NCBI GenBank assembly: GCA_963766175.1
Contig: CAVXZE010000001.1
Span: 248,001 to 312,000 of the forward strand
From: CAVXZE01 sp963766175
Lineage (GTDB): Bacteria > Myxococcota_A > UBA9160 > UBA6930
Reading direction: 5' to 3'
Length of the DNA: 64,000 bases
Of this stretch, positions 27,503 through 36,824 are shown piece by piece; the stretch's first letter is position 1; each line of letters opens with the position of its first letter. Position numbers and translations under genes: made by a program. Below the pieces are notes generated by a model that worked only from the letters and a program-made list of their open reading frames with translations, had not been told where the DNA came from and made no database searches.

Positions 27503-28003
27503 GTGTACCGGGACATCCCGGAAGAGATGCGGGCGTTGATCGAGCCGATCGTCGATGACCACGGTCTCGAGTTGGTTGACGTCGACCTCAAGCGGGGCGG
27601 GGTGCCGTGGACGCTGCGTGTCATCGTGGACACGCCGGCGGGTGACGGACTCGTGCCCGTGGACGGGTGCGCACAGGTCTCTCGGGAAATCGGCAGCCAC
27701 CTGGATGCGAGCGATCTGATCCCGGCCCGCTACACCCTGGAAGTCTCGTCGCCTGGGCTCAACCGGGTGCTGGCACGCGAAAAGGACTTCCGAGCGGCCT
27801 GTGGCCGTGAGGTGAAGCTCGAAATTCGTGCGCCCCGCGACGGGCGACGGCGTTTCCGGGGGCGCCTGGTCGGCTTCGAGGACGAGGTGGCTCGTCTTCT
27901 TGTCGATGGGAAAGAGGTCGATATCGCATTTGCCGACGTCGCCAGTGCGAACGCGGTTTACGAGTTTACTCGCGAGGATTTCGCAAGGCGCGCGAGCCGC
28001 TAG
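27503..28003 (+). CDS. rimP: Ribosome maturation factor RimP
   Basis: 166 residues from GTG at 27503 (VYRDIPEEMRALIEPIVDDHGLELVDVDL). RimP helps assemble the 30S subunit. The family pattern SREIGSHLDASDLI followed by YTLEVSSPGLNRVL is clear. The reading frame is open further upstream, but that part covers the leader terminator and is not conserved. First gene of the rimP-nusA-infB operon, a conserved order. Confidence 0.93.
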   Translation: MYRDIPEEMRALIEPIVDDHGLELVDVDLKRGGVPWTLRVIVDTPAGDGLVPVDGCAQVSREIGSHLDASDLIPARYTLEVSSPGLNRVLAREKDFRAACGREVKLEIRAPRDGRRRFRGRLVGFEDEVARLLVDGKEVDIAFADVASANAVYEFTREDFARRASR

Positions 28004-28036
28004 GCGGCGTACGCGCAACAGCGAGATGGAGTTCAG

Positions 28037-29485
28037 ATGAACATCGCTCCGCTCAAGCGAGAGATCGATCAGATCGCCAAGGACAAAGGCATCGACCGGG
28101 ACACCATCATCGGTGCTCTCGAAGAGGCGATGCGTCAGGCGGCGCGGAAGAAGTTCGGCCTGGAACGGGAAATCGAGGCGCGCTTCAACACCGAGACCGG
28201 TGAGATCGAGCTTTTCGAGTTCCGCGAGGTCGTGGAGGAGACCGCGGACGAAACGATTCAGATAGCCTTGACCGAGGCGCGCGAATACGATCCGGAGGCC
28301 CAGATCGGCGACGAGATCGGCGTCAAGCTCGATACCACCGGATTCGGCCGGATCCTCGCCCAGACCGCCAAGCAGGTGATCATCCAGCGCGTTCGCGACG
28401 CCGAGCGGGACATCGTCTACGACGAGTACAAGGACCGCAAGGGAGAGGTCCTGAACGGAATCGTCCGCCGCTTCGAAAAGGGATCGATCATCGTGGATCT
28501 CGGGCGCGCCGAGGCGATTCTCCCGCCCAAGGAGCAGGTGCCGCGGGAGAACTACCGGCCGGGAGATCGGATTCGAGCCTACGTTCTCGATGTGAACCAC
28601 GCTTCCAAGGGCGCTCAGATCATCCTCTCGCGGGCGTGCATGGAAATGCTGACGAAGCTCTTTGCCCAGGAGGTGCCGGAAATCTACGAAGGCATCGTGA
28701 CCATCGAGTCCGCGGCGCGGGAGCCCGGCGGTCGCTCCAAGATCGCGGTGGCGTCCCGGGACGGCGACGTGGATCCGGTGGGAGCCTGCGTGGGCATGAA
28801 GGGAAGCCGGGTTCAGGCCGTGGTCCAGGAGCTTCGAGGGGAGCGCATCGACATCGTTCCCTGGAGCCCCGACCCGGCCCGATACGTGTGCAGCGCACTG
28901 TCGCCGGCACAGGTCTCCAAGGTGATCATCGACGAGGGAGAGAACTCGATGGACGTGATCGTCCCCGATGACCAACTCTCTCTCGCGATCGGACGAAAGG
29001 GGCAGAACGTTCGCCTCGCCGTCCAGCTCACCGGCTGGCGGATCGACATCAAGAGTGAAGCCAAGATGCGAGAAGCCGCGCGCTGGTTCGCCGAGGCCGT
29101 CTCCATCGTCGAGGGTTGCGGGGAGCCCGAGGCCGAGCTCCTGCTCCAGCGCGGGATCACCTCGCTGGAAGATCTGGCAGACTGCGAGTCGGAACTGCTG
29201 GCTTCGCTGCCCGGAATCGACGAGGCCGGCGCCGAGGCGATCAAGCAGCGGGCCGCTGAGCTCGCGGTCGAGAAGGCGGAGGAGGCGGCGCGGGCCGCGG
29301 CCGAGGCGGCTGCGGCGGAAGCGGCTGCGGCGGAAGCGGCTGCGGCGGAAGCGGCTGCGGCGGAAGCAGCGGCTGCGTCCGAGACAGCCGCGGAAGAGGT
29401 GGCGACCGAAGACCAGGCGGCGGAGACGGAGTCGGCCGATCCCGTGCCTGCCGATCAGCCCATCCCGGATGGGGAGCGGAGTTAA
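28037..29485 (+). CDS. nusA: Transcription termination/antitermination factor NusA
   Basis: 482 residues. The N-terminal RNA-polymerase domain (MNIAPLKREIDQIAKDKGID), the S1 domain (GEVLNGIVRRFEKGSIIVDLG), two KH domains (VGACVGMKGSRVQAVV and LAIGRKGQNVRLA), and one helix-hairpin-helix repeat (LQRGITSLEDLADC, LPGIDEAGAEAIKQRA) are present. The C-terminus is an alanine-glutamate tail built by a short DNA repeat (29306-29365). It lies 33 bases after rimP. Confidence 0.96.
   Translation: MNIAPLKREIDQIAKDKGIDRDTIIGALEEAMRQAARKKFGLEREIEARFNTETGEIELFEFREVVEETADETIQIALTEAREYDPEAQIGDEIGVKLDTTGFGRILAQTAKQVIIQRVRDAERDIVYDEYKDRKGEVLNGIVRRFEKGSIIVDLGRAEAILPPKEQVPRENYRPGDRIRAYVLDVNHASKGAQIILSRACMEMLTKLFAQEVPEIYEGIVTIESAAREPGGRSKIAVASRDGDVDPVGACVGMKGSRVQAVVQELRGERIDIVPWSPDPARYVCSALSPAQVSKVIIDEGENSMDVIVPDDQLSLAIGRKGQNVRLAVQLTGWRIDIKSEAKMREAARWFAEAVSIVEGCGEPEAELLLQRGITSLEDLADCESELLASLPGIDEAGAEAIKQRAAELAVEKAEEAARAAAEAAAAEAAAAEAAAAEAAAAEAAAASETAAEEVATEDQAAETESADPVPADQPIPDGERS
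29306..29365 (+). repeat. Four perfect 15-bp tandem repeats in the nusA tail
   Basis: The unit GCGGCTGCGGCGGAA occurs four times head to tail and encodes repeated AAAAE pentapeptides. It can change length in frame by slippage. Confidence 0.9.
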
Positions 29486-29494
29486 GCGGCGCGA

Positions 29495-31999
29495 ATGGCA
29501 AACGTCAGGGCCTACAAGATCGCGGAAGAGCTCGGCATCGATCGGGTCGAGTTCGTCGAGAGGGCGCGCGCGATCGGCGTCGAGCTCAAGAGCGCGATGG
29601 CCTCCGTCGACGACGAGGAGGCTGCGCTGCTTCGCGAGAAGCTCGGAGTGAAGCTTCGCCAGGGACCCGTGACCGAGGCGCGTGTCACCCGCAAGGGGGC
29701 CAGTGCGGTGATTCGCCGGCGCAAGCGGGTGGCCCCGGAGCCCGAGCCGGAGCCTCCGGCTCCGGTGGAGCCCGAGGTCCCCGCAGAGGTGCAAGTCGAG
29801 CCTCCGGCTCCGGTGGAGCCCGAGGTCCCCGCAGAGGTGCAAGTCGAGCCGCTGGCCCCGGAAGAGCCCGCACCGGTGGCGCCCACGATCGCGGAGCCCG
29901 AGCCGGAGCTCCCCGTGCAGGTCCCGCTGGCAGCGGCTCCAGAAGCTCCGGCGCCCGTCGCGGCCCGCAGCGAGACTGGCGCGCCCGTGCGTGCCAAGCC
30001 GGGTCCGCCGCCCCCGGAGGGCGTCCGTCCGCCCCAGGAGGCGCCGGAGCGCAAGGGGCGACAGCGCCAGCAGTTCCGGGAAGTCGTGAACCTCCGCGAG
30101 CAGGAGCAGATCGCGCGGCAGGTCACGAGTCGGACGACCGGTCGGCCCCAGGTCACGATGGATCCGCGAGCCTTCACATCGCCGCGACGCCGGCGAAGGG
30201 ATGCCGTATCCAAGAAGCCGGCAGTCGCTGCGCCCAAGGCGCAAAAGCGCGTCGTTCGCGTCGAGGGCGACATCAGTGTGGCCGAGCTCGCCAGGCAGCT
30301 CGGCTCCAAGGCGGCGGAGGTCCAGGGCAAGCTCATGGCGCTCGGCACGATGGTGTCGATCCACCAGATCGTGCCCCTGGAGACCGCCGAGCAGGTCGCG
30401 AAAGAGTTCGGCTACGAGGTCCAGGACGTGGGCTTTCAGGAGGCCGAGTACCTGGCGGGCTCCGACGACGCATCCGAGCAGGAGAGTCTCCAGCCGCGCC
30501 CCGCGGTCGTCACTGTGATGGGTCACGTCGACCACGGCAAGACATCGCTCCTCGACGCCCTGCGCCAGACCGACGTCGTGGCCAGCGAGGCCGGAGGCAT
30601 CACGCAGCACATCGGCGCCTACCAGGTCACCGTCGATGACCACACACTCACCTTCATCGACACACCGGGTCACGCCGCCTTCACCGCCATGCGGGCCCGC
30701 GGCGCGCAGGTCACCGACCTGGTGGTTCTGGTGATTGCGGTGAGCGAGGGCATCATGCCCCAGACCGTCGAAGCGATCGATCACGCCAAGGCCGCGGGAG
30801 TGCCGATCGTGGTGGCCTTGAACAAGTGCGATCTCCCCGACGCCAATCCGCAGATCACGCGGCAGCGGCTGATGGAGCACGGCCTGGTCACGGAGGACTT
30901 CGGGGGCGACGTGCTCGCCGTGGAGGTCTCGGCGATCAAGAAGACCGGCCTCGACAAGCTTCTCGAGGCGGTGGCCCTCCAGGCGGAGCTCAACGAGCCC
31001 AAAGCCGACCCGAACCGTCGTGCGGAGGGTGTGGTGCTGGAGTCACAGCTCGACAGGGGTCGCGGCCCGGTGGCGACGGTCCTGGTGAAGGAGGGAACGC
31101 TGCGGCGCGGCGACGCGGTCGTGATGGGAACGATCTACGGGCGCGTTCGCACCATGTTGGACGAGCACGGCAAGGTCGTGAAGGAGGCCGGCCCCTCGGT
31201 TCCCGTGCAGGTCGTCGGATTCTCGGGTCTCCCCGAGGCGGGCGACCTCCTGAACGTCGTCGAGAGTGAGCGCATCGCCAAGGACATCGCCACCCACCGC
31301 GGGAGCAAGCTCCGCGGCCGGATGCAGGCGCCCAAGCCGCGGGTCACTCTCGAGGATCTCTTCGCAGAGGCCGGCGGGAGCGGCGTCAAGGAGCTCAACG
31401 TCATCGTCAAGGCCGACACCCAGGGTTCCGCCGAGGCGCTGCGCGATTCGCTCCTGCAGCTGCCCACGGACAAGGTGAAGTTGAGCGTGATCCACACCGC
31501 GGTGGGTGCGGTCACCGAGAGTGACGTGCAGCTCGCCGCGGCCAGCGCCGCCATCGTGGTGGGCTTCCACGTCCGGCCCGATCCCAGCACGCGAATGGCC
31601 GCCGAGAGCCAGGGCGTCGACGTCCGCCTCTACCAGGTCATCTACGAAGTGATCGATGAGATTCGCGCCGCCATGGTGGGTCTGCTCCCGCCGACCGTGA
31701 AGGAGCTGGTCGTCGGGCAGGCCGAGGTGCGGAAGACCTTCACGATCCCCAGGATCGGCACCATCGGGGGCTGCTACGTGACCGACGGCACGATGCGACG
31801 CAACCTCGGTTGTCGGCTGGTTCGCGACGGTGTTCAGGTCTACCAGGGCAAGTTCGGATCACTGAAGCGCTTCAAGGAAGACGTCCGCGAGGTCCAGTCG
31901 GGTTTCGAGTGCGGCATTGGCATCGAAGGCTTCAACGACTTGAAGATCGGTGACGTGATCGAGAGTTTCGAGCACGAGGAACAGCCGGCCGAGCTCTGA
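29495..31999 (+). CDS. infB: Translation initiation factor IF-2
   Basis: 834 residues. An N-terminal domain (MANVRAYKIAEELGID) is followed by a Pro/Glu/Val-rich linker of about 130 residues. The GTPase has G1 GHVDHGKTSLLD, G2 GGITQHIGAY, G3 DTPGHAAF, G4 NKCDLP and G5 SAIKKTG. Domains II to IV, which bind the initiator tRNA, complete it. It starts ten bases after nusA; its stop overlaps the next ATG (TGATG). Confidence 0.97.
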   Translation: MANVRAYKIAEELGIDRVEFVERARAIGVELKSAMASVDDEEAALLREKLGVKLRQGPVTEARVTRKGASAVIRRRKRVAPEPEPEPPAPVEPEVPAEVQVEPPAPVEPEVPAEVQVEPLAPEEPAPVAPTIAEPEPELPVQVPLAAAPEAPAPVAARSETGAPVRAKPGPPPPEGVRPPQEAPERKGRQRQQFREVVNLREQEQIARQVTSRTTGRPQVTMDPRAFTSPRRRRRDAVSKKPAVAAPKAQKRVVRVEGDISVAELARQLGSKAAEVQGKLMALGTMVSIHQIVPLETAEQVAKEFGYEVQDVGFQEAEYLAGSDDASEQESLQPRPAVVTVMGHVDHGKTSLLDALRQTDVVASEAGGITQHIGAYQVTVDDHTLTFIDTPGHAAFTAMRARGAQVTDLVVLVIAVSEGIMPQTVEAIDHAKAAGVPIVVALNKCDLPDANPQITRQRLMEHGLVTEDFGGDVLAVEVSAIKKTGLDKLLEAVALQAELNEPKADPNRRAEGVVLESQLDRGRGPVATVLVKEGTLRRGDAVVMGTIYGRVRTMLDEHGKVVKEAGPSVPVQVVGFSGLPEAGDLLNVVESERIAKDIATHRGSKLRGRMQAPKPRVTLEDLFAEAGGSGVKELNVIVKADTQGSAEALRDSLLQLPTDKVKLSVIHTAVGAVTESDVQLAAASAAIVVGFHVRPDPSTRMAAESQGVDVRLYQVIYEVIDEIRAAMVGLLPPTVKELVVGQAEVRKTFTIPRIGTIGGCYVTDGTMRRNLGCRLVRDGVQVYQGKFGSLKRFKEDVREVQSGFECGIGIEGFNDLKIGDVIESFEHEEQPAEL
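29753..29848 (+). repeat. Tandem 48-bp duplication in the infB linker
   Basis: Two identical 48-base copies (29753-29800 and 29801-29848) each encode a 16-residue PPAPVEPEVPAEVQVE unit in the disordered linker. It is in frame and therefore harmless to the GTPase. Confidence 0.9.
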
Positions 32000-32280
32000 T
32001 GGTGATCGGGGCAGCCCGCGTCGAGTTGCATGTTCACGGCTCCCAGTCCCTCAAACAGAAGAGAGGCGTGGTGCGCGCGATCAGCCAGCGGGTGCGGAAT
32101 CGCTTCAACGTCGCCGTCGCGGAGGTGGGTGGGCAGGGAACCTGGCAGTGCGTCGTTCTCGGGATCTGTACCGTTTCCGGTGACGGCCAGAGCGCGCGAA
32201 GAAGGCTCGAGAAGACGATTGATTTCATCGAGGACCTGCATCTGGCCGAGGTGACCGGCCAGGAAGTGGAAATCCTATGA
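31999..32280 (+). CDS. DUF503/YlxP family protein
   Basis: 93 residues (MVIGAARVELHVHGSQSLKQKRGVVR, then RNRFNVAVAEVGGQGTWQ). Small DUF503 proteins are commonly encoded between infB and rbfA and are linked to ribosome assembly, but their action is not settled. Its start overlaps the infB stop and its end overlaps the rbfA ATG (ATGA). Confidence 0.9.
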   Translation: MVIGAARVELHVHGSQSLKQKRGVVRAISQRVRNRFNVAVAEVGGQGTWQCVVLGICTVSGDGQSARRRLEKTIDFIEDLHLAEVTGQEVEIL

Positions 32281-32633
32281 GTCGCCGTACCGAACGGATT
32301 GGTGAGCAGATCCGGGCCGAGCTGGCGCGACTGCTGCACGAAGAGATTACCGATCCGCGCATCGGTTTCGTGACCCTGACCCAGGTGGATGTCGCTCCGG
32401 ATCTCTCCAACGCGCGCGTCTACTGGAGCGCGGTGAAGTCGAAGGATTCCGATGATCTATCCAGCAGCGAGGCGGGGCTCGAGAGCGCCGCTGGATTTCT
32501 GCGCCATCGGCTCGCCCGGGTCCTCGGCTTGAAGAGGGTTCCCGAACTTCGCTTCCGCTACGACGCCTCTCTGGCGCAGGGTGACGCCACCCTCTCTCTG
32601 TTGCGAGAGATCCAAGATGGCGCGCAGAAGTAG
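32277..32633 (+). CDS. rbfA: Ribosome-binding factor RbfA
   Basis: 118 residues, a single KH-like domain needed for 16S maturation. Recognised by RRTERIGEQIRAELARLLHEE, ITDPRIGFVTLTQVDVAPDL and the ending RVPELRFRYD. Its last 17 bases overlap the truB start in another frame, indicating translational coupling. Confidence 0.94.
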   Translation: MSRRTERIGEQIRAELARLLHEEITDPRIGFVTLTQVDVAPDLSNARVYWSAVKSKDSDDLSSSEAGLESAAGFLRHRLARVLGLKRVPELRFRYDASLAQGDATLSLLREIQDGAQK

Positions 32634-33576
32634 CCGGAAGCGCAGCGATCCGCCCGGTCCCAGCGGCTTCCTCGTCGTCGACAAGCCGGTGGGCTGGACT
32701 TCTCACGAAGTCGTCGATGCCGCTCGTCGCTGGTTCGGGATCCGCCGGGTAGGGCATCTCGGCACTCTCGATCCGCTGGCGACGGGGCTGCTTCCGCTCG
32801 CCATCCGCGAGGCGACGAAGCTGGCGCCCTTCGTCGCCCAGGGCTCCAGGGTCTACGTGGGGAGCATTCGACTCGGTGTCGCTACGGATACCTTCGACGC
32901 CGAGGGCCGGGTGCTGTACCGACACGACGGTCCCCTTCCCTCCGAGGAGATGGTCCGGGAGGCACTGGCGGGTTTTCTCGGCGAGACCCTGCAGATCCCG
33001 CCCATGTTCAGCTCCGTCAAGAAGGGCGGGGTGCCCCTGTATCGTCTGGCCCGCCGGGGCGAGGAGGTGGAGCGCGCCCCGCGCCCGATACGGATCGAAT
33101 CCCTGGAGATGCATCACTATGTGCCACCCGAGATCGGAATCGAGATCGCCTGCTCCCCGGGCACCTACGTTCGGACGCTGGCCTCGGATCTGGGTGAGCA
33201 GCTGGGCTGCGGCGCGCACCTGTCCGGGCTCCGGCGCACTTCCAGCGGGCCCTTTCTCCTGGATCAGGCGGCCTCGGTGGAGGATCTCGAAGCGGCGGCG
33301 GGGCGGGGGGACTGCGAGAGCTGGCTGATCGCCCCGGAACGGGCCCTCGGTCTCCCCGTGGTGGCGCTCCGGGTGGACCAGGCCCGGCGTATCACCCATG
33401 GCGGTGACATTCCCGTCGCCGAGGCCTCCGGTCCCTTCGAGTCGGGTACGCCACCGCGTCCCGGCGACAGATTGGCTGCTCTGGCCCCCTCGGGTACACT
33501 GCTAGCGGTGATGGAGCTTCGCCCGGATCGGCTACTGCACCCGCTTCGGGTGCTGGCGGCGTCGGGGCGGCTTTGA
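32617..33576 (+). CDS. truB: tRNA pseudouridine-55 synthase TruB
   Basis: 319 residues from ATG at 32617. It makes pseudouridine 55 in the tRNA T-loop. The N-terminal motif GFLVVDKPVGWTSHEVV, the catalytic Asp in HLGTLDPLATGLLPL, and the later GTYVRTLASDLGEQLG are visible. Position after rbfA and before rpsO is the usual one. Confidence 0.95.
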   Translation: MARRSSRKRSDPPGPSGFLVVDKPVGWTSHEVVDAARRWFGIRRVGHLGTLDPLATGLLPLAIREATKLAPFVAQGSRVYVGSIRLGVATDTFDAEGRVLYRHDGPLPSEEMVREALAGFLGETLQIPPMFSSVKKGGVPLYRLARRGEEVERAPRPIRIESLEMHHYVPPEIGIEIACSPGTYVRTLASDLGEQLGCGAHLSGLRRTSSGPFLLDQAASVEDLEAAAGRGDCESWLIAPERALGLPVVALRVDQARRITHGGDIPVAEASGPFESGTPPRPGDRLAALAPSGTLLAVMELRPDRLLHPLRVLAASGRL

Positions 33577-33676
33577 TAAACCTTGCGGCCACTTACAGCG
33601 ATCTCATGCTCTGCGTCGGGTCACCCGAGGAACTTTGAGCCGATGCGATTCGAGAAGCGCGAAGGGACACACGACC

Positions 33677-33943
33677 TTGATTGCCGCTGAACGCAAGCGA
33701 GAGGTCATCCAGAACTTCCGGACCCACGAGACGGATACCGGCTCGCCGGAGGTCCAGGTCGCGATCTTGACCGAACGGATCAACGAACTCACCGAGCATT
33801 TCAAGACGCACAAGAAGGATCATCACTCGCGTCGTGGCCTGCTCAAGCTGGTGAGCCAGCGGCGAAGGCTGCTGAATTATCTCCGGGGTTACGACTCCGG
33901 GCGTTACCAGGCCCTGATCAAGCAGTTGGGTCTGCGCCGCTAG
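33677..33943 (+). CDS. rpsO: 30S ribosomal protein S15
   Basis: 88 residues. The family sequence begins IAAERKREVIQNFRTHETDTGSPEVQVA and includes HKKDHHSRRGLLKLVSQRRRLLNYL, so the start is a TTG at 33677 with AAGGGA ten bases upstream. The 100 bases after truB should hold its own promoter and the RNA site for S15 autoregulation. Confidence 0.96.
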   Translation: MIAAERKREVIQNFRTHETDTGSPEVQVAILTERINELTEHFKTHKKDHHSRRGLLKLVSQRRRLLNYLRGYDSGRYQALIKQLGLRR

Positions 33944-34027
33944 AAGGAGAGAGCGGCACCCCGCCTGAGGGACAGGCGGACTTACCTGAAAGCACCTGAT
34001 AGAGGTGGGCGCGCGGGTCGCGCCGAC

Positions 34028-34104
34028 GCGGAATGTGGGAGTCCGTGATTCGCGAAGCCGGATCCTGCCAGCCATCTTCGCCGATCCCAGATCCCGCATT
34101 CCGT
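34028..34104 (+). ncRNA. Large stem-loop in the rpsO-pnp leader
   Basis: Bases 34028-34040 pair with 34092-34104 over 13 positions (two G-U pairs); inside, GCGAAG (34052-34057) pairs with CTTCGC (34076-34081). In enteric bacteria a similar hairpin before pnp is cut by RNase III and lets PNPase repress its own mRNA. The structure is seen here; the function is inferred. Confidence 0.5.
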
Positions 34105-34186
34105 CTCCCCTCGATCCCCGTAATCCACCGCCTCATGACTCCGAAGCCCGATCTCCACGATCGGGACGGGGAGGAGACTATTTTTC

Positions 34187-36370
34187 ATGCCCTATTGGTT
34201 TGAACCCACCACCGTGTCCACCCAGATCGGCGGCCGTACGCTGTCGATCGAGACCGGCCGCGTGGCCAAGCAGGCGGCCGGGGCCGCCGTCGTGAGCTAC
34301 GGCGACACCGTCGTGCTCGTCGCCGCAACATCCGGCACGCCGCGGGAAGGAATCGATTTCTTTCCCCTTACCGTGGATTTCGTGGAGAAGACCTCCGCGG
34401 CCGGCAAGATTCCCGGGGGCTTCTTCAAGCGCGAGGGGCGGCTGGCGGATCGCGAGATCATCGTCTGTCGCTTCATCGACCGCTCCATTCGCCCGCTCTT
34501 TGCCGACGGCTACAAAGACGAGACCCAGATTCTCGCGACCGTGCTCGCCGCCGACGGCGCCACCCATCCGGACATTCCCGCCTTGATCGGCGCCTCTGCG
34601 GCGCTCGGCATCTCCGATCTTCCGTTTCTGGGGCCGATTGCGGCCGTGCGGGTCGGGAAGCTCGAGGGCGAGCTCGTGGTCAACCCCGAGAATGCCCAGC
34701 TGGCGGAATCCGAGATGGACCTGATCGTCGCGGGAAGCCGGGACGCGCTGGTGATGGTCGAGGGAAGCGCCAAGGAGGCGACGGAGGCGGACGTGCTCGC
34801 GGCTCTCCAGTTCGCCCACCAACAGATCCAGCCCCTGATCGACATCCAGGCTGATCTGGCGGCGAAGGTCGGAAGACCCAAGCGCGAGATCCCGGCTCCG
34901 GAGACCCGCACCGAGCTCGACGCGCAGGTGCGACACGCGGCCGAGGCGGATCTCCGCGAGGCCGTGGCGATTCGAGCCAAGGCCGAGCGCTACGACAGGG
35001 TCGCCGCCGTCGAGAAGGCCGTGGTGAACCGGTTCAGAGACGAGTACCGGAAGCAGAAGGTGGCGCTCGACTCCCTGGAGGCCGTCGAGGAACGCCAGGC
35101 AGGGCTCCGCAAGCTCCTCGCCGACGTGAAGGGGAGTCTCCACGACCTGCGTTCCCAGCTGGTGCGCGAAAAGATTCTCACCGACGGGGTCCGGATCGAC
35201 GGACGTTCACCCAAGGACATCCGGCAGATCGCCTGTGAGGTGCGGGCGGTGCCGCGCGCTCACGGCGCGGCGCTCTTCACCCGGGGCGAAACCCAGGCCC
35301 TGGTCTATACCACGCTCGGCAGCTCCGCCGATGCCCAGACCATCGATGCCCTCACCGAGCGCTCCAGCAAGCACTTCATGCTCCACTACAATTTCCCGCC
35401 CTTCTCGGTGGGCGAGGCGAGGTTCTTGCGCGGTCCGTCGCGCCGCGACGTCGGCCACGGAAACCTCGCCGAACGCGCGGTCCAGGCGGTGCTGCCTCCC
35501 CAGGAGGACTTCCCCTACACGGTTCGCGTGGTGTCCGAGGTGCTCGAGTCGAACGGTTCCTCGTCCATGGCGACCGTCTGCGGTGCGACCCTGTCCTTGA
35601 TGGACGCCGGCGTCGAGCTGAAGGCGCCGGTGGCTGGAATCGCCATGGGGCTGATCGAAGACGGAGAGCGCCACGCGATACTCTCGGACATCCTCGGCGA
35701 CGAGGACCACCTCGGCGACATGGACTTCAAGGTCGCCGGTAGCCGCGAGGGCATCACCGCCCTCCAGATGGACATCAAGATCGAGAGTGTCGACTGGAAG
35801 GTGATGGAGGAGGCCCTCGAGCAGGCTCGCGAGGGCCGCATCCACATCCTCGATTGCATGGAGTCCGAGACCCAGGCGGAGCTCCAGGGATTCAAGGCAC
35901 GGGTCGACCTCTCGAAGTGGGCTCCGCGTCTCGAGGTGATCCGCATCAAGCCGGACCGGATCCGTGACATCATCGGGCCCGGTGGGCGCGTCATCCGCGG
36001 TATCCAGGAGATGAGCGGCGCCAAGATCGACGTCGACGACAATGGCGAGGTGGGAATCTTCGCGCCGGACCTCGAATCCCTGGAACGGGCCCGAGCGATG
36101 GTGGACGAACTCACCCAGGACGCCGAGATCGACAAGATCTATCTGGGCAAGGTCAAGCGGATCACCGATTTCGGCGCCTTCGTCGAGATCTTCCCGGGAA
36201 CCGACGGGCTGATCCACATCAGTCACCTCGCCGAGGGCCGGGTGGATTCGGTGACCGATGTCCTGGCCGAGGGCGACGAGGTTCTCGCCAAGTGCATCGA
36301 CATCGACCCGAGCGGCAGGATCCGCCTCTCCCGCAAGGAGGCGCTGGCCGACGCCATCGCCCAGGACTGA
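34187..36370 (+). CDS. pnp: Polynucleotide phosphorylase
   Basis: 727 residues, full length. 3'-5' phosphorolytic exoribonuclease of the RNA degradosome. Two RNase PH domains (GDTVVLVAATSG, FFKREGRLADREI; then RTGEG-like RGETQALVYTTLG and FSVGEARFLRGPSRRDVGHG), a KH domain (IRIKPDRIRDIIGPGGRVIR) and an S1 domain (YLGKVKRITDFGAFVEI) are all present. Confidence 0.97.
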   Translation: MPYWFEPTTVSTQIGGRTLSIETGRVAKQAAGAAVVSYGDTVVLVAATSGTPREGIDFFPLTVDFVEKTSAAGKIPGGFFKREGRLADREIIVCRFIDRSIRPLFADGYKDETQILATVLAADGATHPDIPALIGASAALGISDLPFLGPIAAVRVGKLEGELVVNPENAQLAESEMDLIVAGSRDALVMVEGSAKEATEADVLAALQFAHQQIQPLIDIQADLAAKVGRPKREIPAPETRTELDAQVRHAAEADLREAVAIRAKAERYDRVAAVEKAVVNRFRDEYRKQKVALDSLEAVEERQAGLRKLLADVKGSLHDLRSQLVREKILTDGVRIDGRSPKDIRQIACEVRAVPRAHGAALFTRGETQALVYTTLGSSADAQTIDALTERSSKHFMLHYNFPPFSVGEARFLRGPSRRDVGHGNLAERAVQAVLPPQEDFPYTVRVVSEVLESNGSSSMATVCGATLSLMDAGVELKAPVAGIAMGLIEDGERHAILSDILGDEDHLGDMDFKVAGSREGITALQMDIKIESVDWKVMEEALEQAREGRIHILDCMESETQAELQGFKARVDLSKWAPRLEVIRIKPDRIRDIIGPGGRVIRGIQEMSGAKIDVDDNGEVGIFAPDLESLERARAMVDELTQDAEIDKIYLGKVKRITDFGAFVEIFPGTDGLIHISHLAEGRVDSVTDVLAEGDEVLAKCIDIDPSGRIRLSRKEALADAIAQD

Positions 36371-36374
36371 GGTC

Positions 36375-36821
36375 GTGGCGGTTCGGGTCGCGATCGCTCG
36401 CCTTCCGGGCGCCGGGGATCTACCGCTTCCGACCTACGCGACCGAGGGGTCGGCGGGCTGCGATCTCCACGCGTCGGTCGAGGGCGAGCGGGTGCTGGCG
36501 CCCGGGGAGCGGGGCCTGATCGGGACCGGGCTGAGGATCGCCCTGCCACCGGGCTACGAGGCGCAGGTGCGGCCGCGCAGCGGGCTGGCCCTCGAGCACG
36601 GCCTGATGCTCCCAAACGCCCCCGGTACGGTAGACTCGGACTACCGCGGAGAGCTGAAGGTCATCGTCTGGAATTCGGGCACCGAGCCCTACGTCATCCG
36701 GCGGGGCGATCGCATCGCCCAGCTCGTCGTCGCACCGGTGACGCAGGTCGAGTGGGACGAGCAGCCGGATCTCGAGGCGACACGCCGGGGTCCCGGCGGT
36801 TTCGGGCACACGGGGGACTGA
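36375..36821 (+). CDS. dut: dUTP pyrophosphatase
   Basis: 148 residues from GTG at 36375. Hydrolyses dUTP to keep uracil out of DNA and supply dUMP. Trimeric dUTPase motifs are seen in order: AGCDLHA, PRSGLALEHGL, NAPGTVDSDYRGEL, RGDRIAQLVV and the C-terminal arm RRGPGGFGHTG. It begins four bases after pnp. Confidence 0.95.
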   Translation: MAVRVAIARLPGAGDLPLPTYATEGSAGCDLHASVEGERVLAPGERGLIGTGLRIALPPGYEAQVRPRSGLALEHGLMLPNAPGTVDSDYRGELKVIVWNSGTEPYVIRRGDRIAQLVVAPVTQVEWDEQPDLEATRRGPGGFGHTGD

Positions 36822-36824
36822 AGG

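Noticed and set aside
29753..29848. Possible CRISPR or minisatellite array
   Set aside because: Only two adjacent copies without spacers, inside the infB reading frame.
26981..30880. Very long open frame (about 1,300 codons) on the minus strand opposite rimP, nusA and infB
   Set aside because: High GC opens antisense frames. It has no family motif and lies over well-supported core genes.
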